A stretch of 10,316 nt of DNA from Clostridia bacterium. GTDB lineage: Bacteria > Bacillota_A > Clostridia > Christensenellales > Aristaeellaceae. The stretch is taken from contig JAGCIC010000132.1 of the NCBI GenBank assembly GCA_017648805.1, forward strand, positions 1 through 10,316. Reading direction: 5' to 3'. Both the position numbers and the translations under genes were made by a program. Under the pieces are notes generated by a model, which had not been told where the DNA came from, searched no databases, and was given only the letters and a program-made list of their open reading frames with translations. Below, piece after piece: positions 5,719-10,316 of this stretch; the first letter of the stretch is position 1; every line of letters begins with the position of its first letter.

Positions 5719-7725
5719 TCAGTATCTGCCGATTTTTTCTACCGGGATCCTTTCAAAACTCTCCGGAAGCTGCCCAAGCGCCTCTTCGCTGTCATACAGG
5801 AAATTCCCGCTTATATCGCTGAAGCGCCGATTGCTTTCAAAAGTCAGTATCTGGTTCAGATCCGAACCGATTATTATATTCCCGTTCACGCGGCAGCCGG
5901 ACGGATTGGGGGCGAAGTCCGGATCGTCCACCCTCATAAGGTCGCCGTGCAGTCTCGCCATGCCCGGGTACAGGCTCGACCAGGGTTCCTCGTTTACGGG
6001 TATGCTCTTGAGCCTCGTCCATATCTCGTTGTTAGGGTCAAGGACCGCCTTGGCCCATCCGTTCCCTACCACGGCGTCCCGCGCGCGGTCATCGAACTTG
6101 ATCCCGTTCAGGCAGTGGGCAAATATGTTGTTTTCGATAACGTTGTCGCGCCCGCCGCCCATGAGCAATCCGTTTTTGCGCACGTTCACGACTATATTGC
6201 CCCGGCATTCCTGGCCGGAAAGCATATCGTCGAAATAGATGCCGTCGGGAGTGAAGTCTCCGTCGCCTATATCGTGCACGTAATTGTAATTGACCCGGCA
6301 GCCCACGTTCGTCCAGTCCCTGCCCGAATAGATCGCGCCCGCATCCGAGGCGTGGCGGACCACGTGGTGCACGTGGTTGTATTCCACGGTGATGTATTTC
6401 CCGTAATACAGTATCGCGGTATGTGGAGCATGGCAGATCTCGTTGTGCGCGACCGTTAGCCCGCAGCCCCAAGCGCTGACGCAGGGAGTGTACACCATAT
6501 ATATCTCCCCGTTGTCATGTATGAAGTTGTTCTCCGCCACGCTGTCGGCTTTGACCAGGCGCTTCGGGTCTCCGCCTTTGAGCTTTATGCCGCCCTTGCC
6601 CAGGCGGTACAGTTCGCAGCCCGACACGGTGTTGCGAAAGCCCTCTATCGTTATCGCGTTCCCACCGAAAGACCGGATGACCAGATCTTTAAGCAGCAGA
6701 CCGCTGCCCCTGGCGGTTATCGCGTCGCCCCTGCCGTGCCTTAGCGTGAATCCCTCTATGCTGAGCCCGTCCGCGCCGTCTATGACCACCGACGGCCTTT
6801 CCTTCAGGCACAGGTGGACCTTTCCGCCTTCGCAGCCTTCGGGAGGGATCAGGTACAGCTTAAGCTCCCTGCGGTCTATATAGTACTGCCCGGGGCACCT
6901 GAGCTCGTCAAACACATTCAGGAACCTGTACAGCCCGCCGGGGTACGCGGCGTATACGCTCACGCAGCGGGGAAAGATCGACGAAGTGGAAGTGTCCACC
7001 TTTACGGGACAGGAACAGTCCGCCCAGTCCACCGCCGGGTAGCCGTATATCCACAGCTCGTCTTTGTGTTCCCAGCCCGCCACACGGGCGTTGGTCGCCT
7101 CGTCCATCACATACTCGCCCGCCCGCGGATTGCGTTTGGCGGCGTTTTCGGGGAGGTAGGTGTGGATGGGATACATGTTGGGCTCGCCCTGGTCCCTTAC
7201 GTCCTTAAGCTTAAGAAACCCTTTTGCGGGATAAGCGGCGATCTCCAGCCTCCGGCCGCCCATGTACAGCTGCACGTTGTCTCCGGGCACATAGCCGTCA
7301 TACCTGGCCTGAGTGCCGAACATGCCTATGTATTTGATCTCACCTATTTCCTCCGGGGTGATGCCTTCGGTCTTAAGGTCGCACACAAGTATGTTGCCGC
7401 GATAGGCGCCAAAGCTGTCCGGACCGATCTCTTCGGACGCGTCCAGTATCACTTCGCCGTCGCCCGCCGGGCGATAGGCGCAGTTGCTGTCCGCTGCGTC
7501 AAAATCCAGCGTTTCGCTGTATATCCCGGCGCCCACGCACACCGTAGCGCTGCCGGAAGCGGCAGCCAGGAGCCTGGCGGCTTTCTGCGCCCGGGAGATG
7601 GTCCTGAAGGGTCTGGCACTGCTGCCGTCTCCCCCGTCGCTGCCGTTCGGGGAAACGAATATGTCGCCCGCCAAAGCGTAGCGGGGCCTGCCGGAAAAAC
7701 GCGAGATCCTGTCCGTAAAGTCCAT
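5719..7725 (-). CDS. Right-handed parallel beta-helix protein, probably carbohydrate-active (GH141-like), cytoplasmic
   Basis: A 668-residue protein. DIFVSPNGSDGGDGSSARPF (21-40) plus RTISRAQKAA (41-50) is the usual N-terminal pattern of beta-helix polysaccharide-active proteins. YYIDRRELKLYLIPPEG (281-297) is another family hallmark. Beta-helix coils run from about 312 to 640 with Asn-rich turns: ENNFIHDNG (398-406), AHNEICHAPHTAI (426-438) and VEYNHVHHV (447-455). Conserved acidic blocks are DAGAIYSGRDWT (461-472) and DGIYFDDMLSG (494-504), followed by GLLMGGGRDNVIENNIF (519-535). D461, D470, D494, D499 and D500 are candidate functional residues. The pattern recalls GH141 and related glycosidases, but I cannot fix the family without a search. 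There is no signal peptide or membrane segment, so it should act in the cytoplasm, unlike most beta-helix depolymerases. It begins 11 bp after the MATE stop, so it is likely coupled to it. The ribosome site is weak (GGCAGG, spacing 5). Confidence 0.8.
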   Translation of the reverse strand: MDFTDRISRFSGRPRYALAGDIFVSPNGSDGGDGSSARPFRTISRAQKAARLLAAASGSATVCVGAGIYSETLDFDAADSNCAYRPAGDGEVILDASEEIGPDSFGAYRGNILVCDLKTEGITPEEIGEIKYIGMFGTQARYDGYVPGDNVQLYMGGRRLEIAAYPAKGFLKLKDVRDQGEPNMYPIHTYLPENAAKRNPRAGEYVMDEATNARVAGWEHKDELWIYGYPAVDWADCSCPVKVDTSTSSIFPRCVSVYAAYPGGLYRFLNVFDELRCPGQYYIDRRELKLYLIPPEGCEGGKVHLCLKERPSVVIDGADGLSIEGFTLRHGRGDAITARGSGLLLKDLVIRSFGGNAITIEGFRNTVSGCELYRLGKGGIKLKGGDPKRLVKADSVAENNFIHDNGEIYMVYTPCVSAWGCGLTVAHNEICHAPHTAILYYGKYITVEYNHVHHVVRHASDAGAIYSGRDWTNVGCRVNYNYVHDIGDGDFTPDGIYFDDMLSGQECRGNIVVNVRKNGLLMGGGRDNVIENNIFAHCLNGIKFDDRARDAVVGNGWAKAVLDPNNEIWTRLKSIPVNEEPWSSLYPGMARLHGDLMRVDDPDFAPNPSGCRVNGNIIIGSDLNQILTFESNRRFSDISGNFLYDSEEALGQLPESFERIPVEKIGRY

Positions 7726-7736
7726 ATGCGCCTGCC

Positions 7737-9122
7737 TTAAACGGTGCCCGCGGCCATGCTGACTTTGATCCAGCCCGAGCCGCTAAAGCGGCGGCGGAAC
7801 ACGAACATGCGGAATATCCACTCAAACAGCTGCCCCAGCCACACGCCCCAGATGCCTATTCCCAGCGCTATGGTGAGCACGTAGCCTATGGCCATCCTGC
7901 CCAGCAGCAGCGCCGTCAGGCTTATCACCGTGGCGAACACGCTGTCGCCCGCGGACCTGGTCACGGTGGTCAGCACGAAAGCATCGCACCAGATCAGCGG
8001 CATGGGCAGCGCTCCTATGGCCACCGCGCCCCATATGTAGGGCAGCGATTCCGTCATGGGGCTGAACAGTTTGAGTACCAGCGGGAGCAGGGGACCTATC
8101 ACGATTATGGCTCCCAGCATGATGAACCTGCCGACCCAAACCAGGTTTTTCGCGTAGAACCGCGTAAGCTTGATGTCCTTCGCGCCTATGGTCTGCCCGC
8201 ACACGGTGGCCGCCAGACCGGTCATGGCGTAGGAGAACGAGTAGAACAGCATGAATATGGAATTTGCTATGCCGTGGGCATCCGTCTGGAAGGTGGGCAG
8301 GGTGGCGATGTACATCTGCACCAGAAGCATCCCGCCCTGGAACAGCACCTGCTCCACGCTCAGCGGTATGCCCAGGCGGAGTATGTCCGCGAATATCCTG
8401 TGGTCGAAGGACAGGAAATCCCTGAGCCTGACCCTCGGGTACATTTTGGGGCGCACCAGCCAGCCCACCGCGAACGCCATGCCCACTATGCGGGCCACCA
8501 GGAAGCTGAGCCCCGCGCCCTGCACGCCCATGTCCATAACTTCTATGAACAGGAAGGAGCACACCAGGTGCACGGAATTGATTATTACGGTTAGTATCAG
8601 GCTGCTCCTGGTGTCGCCCATGGATCGGAAAGTATTGAATATGGCGCTGAACAGGCTGTAAGGCAGCAGGCTCAGGCCCATGTATCGTAAGTATTCTCCG
8701 GATTTGAGGGCGATGGCGTCCCCCACGCCGGGGTACATGAACTTCACGATCTCCACGCCGAAAATGCAGATGGGCAGCCCCAGCGCGCAGCCCGCCAGCG
8801 TGCAGATGATGCAGGACTGGGCGATGGCGCGGCTTATGCCCCTGTCGTCCCCCGCGCCCTTCGAGCGGGCGATTACGATGCCCGCGCCCAGAGCTATGGC
8901 TGAAAAAATGGCGTAAGCCAGGCTGTTTATCACGTTGGCGTTGTTGGCGGCGGTCATGGAGCCCTCGCCCGACGAGGACACCAGCGCGGATGACAGCAGG
9001 CCGATTATGAATATGAACAGCTGATCCAGCAGCAGAGGGATGAACATGCCCCTGAGCTGCTTATATGTGAACATGCGTGAATCGAAACGCTTTTCCAGTT
9101 CGTGCCTTACAGCGGCAAGCAT
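7737..9122 (-). CDS. MATE family efflux transporter
   Basis: A 461-residue polytopic membrane protein with the two-fold repeat of MATE/NorM-type transporters. These extrude organic cations, drugs or metabolites in exchange for Na+ or H+ at the cytoplasmic membrane. Repeat signatures are GAGIVIARSKGAGDDRGISR (79-98) in the first half and AATVCGQTIGAKDIKLTRFY (304-323) in the second. The paired RSMGDTR (166-172) and RSAGDS (389-394) are also typical. About twelve hydrophobic segments can be counted, and the length fits the family (about 450). The ATG at 9122 has GGGAGG with 6-base spacing. First gene of the leftward operon with the beta-helix and Na/Pi genes. The substrate cannot be told; its neighbours suggest a metabolite as readily as a drug. 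Confidence 0.93.
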   Translation of the reverse strand: MLAAVRHELEKRFDSRMFTYKQLRGMFIPLLLDQLFIFIIGLLSSALVSSSGEGSMTAANNANVINSLAYAIFSAIALGAGIVIARSKGAGDDRGISRAIAQSCIICTLAGCALGLPICIFGVEIVKFMYPGVGDAIALKSGEYLRYMGLSLLPYSLFSAIFNTFRSMGDTRSSLILTVIINSVHLVCSFLFIEVMDMGVQGAGLSFLVARIVGMAFAVGWLVRPKMYPRVRLRDFLSFDHRIFADILRLGIPLSVEQVLFQGGMLLVQMYIATLPTFQTDAHGIANSIFMLFYSFSYAMTGLAATVCGQTIGAKDIKLTRFYAKNLVWVGRFIMLGAIIVIGPLLPLVLKLFSPMTESLPYIWGAVAIGALPMPLIWCDAFVLTTVTRSAGDSVFATVISLTALLLGRMAIGYVLTIALGIGIWGVWLGQLFEWIFRMFVFRRRFSGSGWIKVSMAAGTV

Positions 9123-9151
9123 TGCGAGCCTCCCGAAATTACTCCTTATAT

Positions 9152-9181
9152 ATTGTATAAAAAGATGCCGTCCTTATTCAA
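9152..9181 (-). promoter_or_regulatory. Probable sigma-A-type promoter for the MATE operon
   Basis: On the minus strand TTGAAT (9176-9181, 4 of 6) is followed after 18 bases by TACAAT (9152-9157, 5 of 6). An overlapping TATACA at 16-base spacing is an alternative -10. Transcription would start near 9145, just ahead of the ribosome site of the MATE gene. Confidence 0.55.
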
Positions 9182-9185
9182 GGCT

Positions 9186-9203
9186 CCCGCGGCAAGCTGC
9201 GGG
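9186..9203. repeat. GC-rich inverted repeat between divergent promoters
   Basis: CCCGCGGC (9186-9193) pairs with GCTGCGGG (9196-9203), with one G-T wobble and the two-base centre AA. It is 5 bp beyond the MATE -35 box and 25 bp before the -35 of the TIM-barrel gene. No gene ends here on either strand, so a terminator is unlikely. A regulator binding site is possible, and chance occurrence in GC-rich DNA cannot be excluded. Confidence 0.35.
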
Positions 9204-9228
9204 TTAAATTACGGTTATCTGAATCAGC

Positions 9229-9257
9229 TTTACACCTGAAAGGTTTTGTGGTATCAT
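9229..9257 (+). promoter_or_regulatory. Sigma-A-type promoter for the TIM-barrel/DUF4127 operon
   Basis: TTTACA (9229-9234, 5 of 6) and TATCAT (9252-9257, 5 of 6) are separated by the ideal 17 bases, with TGG directly before the -10 (extended -10). The start would fall near 9264, giving a very short leader with the ribosome site close to its 5' end. A small inverted repeat, ACCT-GAA-AGGT (9234-9244), lies inside the spacer and could be an operator half-site pair. Confidence 0.72.
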
Positions 9258-9267
9258 TCCCGTGAAA

Positions 9268-9273
9268 GGGAGG
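9268..9273 (+). promoter_or_regulatory. Ribosome binding site deciding the TIM-barrel gene start
   Basis: GGGAGG, 6 bases before the ATG at 9280. The in-frame GTG at 9262 and ATG at 9274 lie upstream of it or abut it and are poorly placed for initiation. Confidence 0.7.
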
Positions 9274-9279
9274 ATGAAA

Positions 9280-9963
9280 ATGAATCCGTTTCTTGAACTG
9301 TTCGACAAAAAACGCATGCCCCTTATAATGAGCCTGCCCGTAAACGACGCGGACCTGGCCAAAGCCGCGTTCCGGGCGGGCGCCGACGCGGTGAAGGTGC
9401 ACATTAACCTGCACCACAGCGCCGGCGGCGAGACCCTGGGCGGCTACGACGAAAACCGCGACGTGTTCGCCCGCATCTTCCGCGAGGCGGAAGGCCCCGT
9501 GGGCATAGTGCCGGGCGCGGACTGCGAGGCCATAATGAAGGACGCGGAGCAGGTAAAGACCTCCCCCTTCGACTTTATCTCCTTCTACACCGCCCACCTG
9601 CCCACGGCGTTTCTGCCCACCCGCCAGTGCCTTATGGCGGCCGCGGCGCACGGCTTCACCCTTGACGAGGTCAGAGAGTACGAAGCGCTCGGCGCGGGCG
9701 TGCTGGAAGCCAGCGTGATGCCCCATGAAGGCTACGGCAGGCCCCTCTCCTTCGCCGACCTGGTGACGTACAGGCAGCTCAGCCTCGCCACGCGCCTGCC
9801 CACGGTGGTGCCCACCCAGCGGAAGATCGAGCCTTCGGACGTGGAATACCTGTGCCGCGCGGGAGTGAGCGGGCTTATGATCGGCGCCATAGTCACCGGC
9901 AAGACCGAAAAGAGCATAGTTGACGCCGTAAAGCGCTTCAGAAGGGCCATAGACGCGCTATGA
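9280..9963 (+). CDS. Conserved TIM-barrel protein of unknown function, phosphate-binding-type end
   Basis: A 227-residue soluble protein with alternating strands and helices of a (beta/alpha)8 barrel. Strands are LIMSLP (15-20), AVKVHIN (37-43), PVGIVPG (73-79), DFISFYT (98-104), GVLEASVMP (140-148), TVVPTQ (175-180) and SGLMIGAIVTG (197-207). The last strand with its Gly-rich turn, followed by KTEKSIVDAVKRF, resembles the phosphate-binding end of ribulose-phosphate-binding barrels (HisA, TrpF, NanE and relatives). AFRAGADAVKVHINLHH (30-46) is also barrel-like and contains candidate active-site residues K39, H41, H45 and H46. I do not recognise a specific family, so no reaction is assigned. 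The 3' end overlaps the DUF4127 start (ATGA), which implies coupled synthesis and a shared pathway. Its own promoter and ribosome site are clear. Confidence 0.8.
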   Translation: MNPFLELFDKKRMPLIMSLPVNDADLAKAAFRAGADAVKVHINLHHSAGGETLGGYDENRDVFARIFREAEGPVGIVPGADCEAIMKDAEQVKTSPFDFISFYTAHLPTAFLPTRQCLMAAAAHGFTLDEVREYEALGAGVLEASVMPHEGYGRPLSFADLVTYRQLSLATRLPTVVPTQRKIEPSDVEYLCRAGVSGLMIGAIVTGKTEKSIVDAVKRFRRAIDAL

Positions 9964-10316
9964 GGATACTCTACCTGCCTCTGGACAGCCGCCCCTGCAA
10001 TCGGCTGTGGCCGAACAGGCTGCTTTCGGGCACGGCGCACGAGATAGTCGCGCCGCCCGCGGAGGCGATGGACTGTTTCCGCCGTCCCGCGGACGCGGAG
10101 AAACTGCGGGCGTTCATACTCCGCGAACTGCCTAAAGCCGACGCGGCGGCCGTTTCGTCGGAAATGCTCCTGTACGGCGGCATACTCGCCTCCCGCACGC
10201 CCGAAACTTCGTTTGAGACCGCGCTAAGCAGACTTGAGATACTTAAGGACATCGCCCGCCGCGTGCCCGTGCATGCCTTCGGGCTCATTATGCGCTCCTC
10301 CGTCTCCGCCTTCTGC
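9960..10316 (+). CDS. DUF4127 family protein, N-terminal 119 residues (cut by window edge)
   Basis: The reading frame opens with MRILYLPLDSRPCNRLWP, the typical N-terminus of DUF4127 (PF13552) proteins, where the PLDsRP segment is conserved. It continues with IVAPP (29-33), SSEMLLYGGILASR (66-79, the family's second signature) and AFGLIMRSS (105-113). DUF4127 proteins are about 500 residues, so roughly a quarter is visible. Their biochemical role is not established as far as I know. The start codon overlaps the stop of the TIM-barrel gene in ATGA (9960-9963). No separate ribosome site is needed and the two are probably translated by re-initiation. No signal peptide is seen, suggesting cytoplasmic action. 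Confidence 0.88.
   Translation, partial: MRILYLPLDSRPCNRLWPNRLLSGTAHEIVAPPAEAMDCFRRPADAEKLRAFILRELPKADAAAVSSEMLLYGGILASRTPETSFETALSRLEILKDIARRVPVHAFGLIMRSSVSAFC

Noticed and set aside
6814..7740. Plus-strand open frame of 308 codons
   Set aside because: Antisense to the beta-helix gene. Long antisense frames are expected in GC-rich genes, and its composition (Val/Ala/His-rich, no motif) looks like a shadow.
7822..8562. Minus-strand open frame of 246 codons within the MATE gene
   Set aside because: Out of frame with the MATE protein, rich in Gly/Arg/His and with no hydrophobic or family pattern.
1..10316. CRISPR array, tRNA/rRNA genes, insertion sequences, prophage or defence genes
   Set aside because: No spaced direct repeats, tRNA-like cloverleaf, transposase motif, terminal repeats or nuclease/helicase proteins were seen. 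Genes fill nearly all of the window.

Overview
The window is GC-rich bacterial chromosome. It has tightly packed genes, purine-rich Shine-Dalgarno sites and sigma-A-type promoters. The gene set (stand-alone E2-like protein, Na/Pi-PhoU fusion, MATE pump, DUF4127, cytoplasmic carbohydrate-active folds) suggests Bacillota, probably a GC-rich gut-type Clostridia lineage. Frequent ATA isoleucine codons despite the high GC fit that, but the taxon is inference. I see no tRNA, rRNA, CRISPR array, transposase, prophage or attachment site.

Layout, left to right. (A) A leftward unit reads from a promoter at 2901-2928: Nudix ADP-ribose pyrophosphatase-like protein, then a GH2/beta-mannosidase-like protein that lacks most of its catalytic barrel, then a RimJ/RimL-type GNAT acetyltransferase that runs off the left edge. 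(B) A rightward single gene (3009-3881) starts from a promoter back-to-back with the Nudix promoter. It encodes a free-standing 2-oxoacid dehydrogenase E2-type (CAT-fold) protein without the catalytic motif, and ends at a perfect hairpin that can also serve the convergent unit. (C) A leftward three-gene operon runs from a promoter near 9152-9181: MATE transporter, right-handed beta-helix protein, Na/Pi cotransporter with a C-terminal PhoU-like domain. The gaps are 11 and 25 bp. (D) A rightward pair starts from a strong-looking promoter at 9229-9257: an unassigned TIM-barrel protein overlapping by ATGA a DUF4127 protein that runs off the right edge.

How they may fit together: units A and C each contain a carbohydrate-active-enzyme-like protein with no signal peptide, so any role in sugar metabolism would be in the cytoplasm on imported material. 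No sugar transporter is visible. The strongest leads are the GH2-like protein with its barrel collapsed, the E2-like protein with DERICGG where DHRxxDG is expected, and the translationally coupled TIM-barrel/DUF4127 pair of unknown function. I found no clear evidence of a defence system or other large new system. Several protein functions here are nevertheless unassigned.
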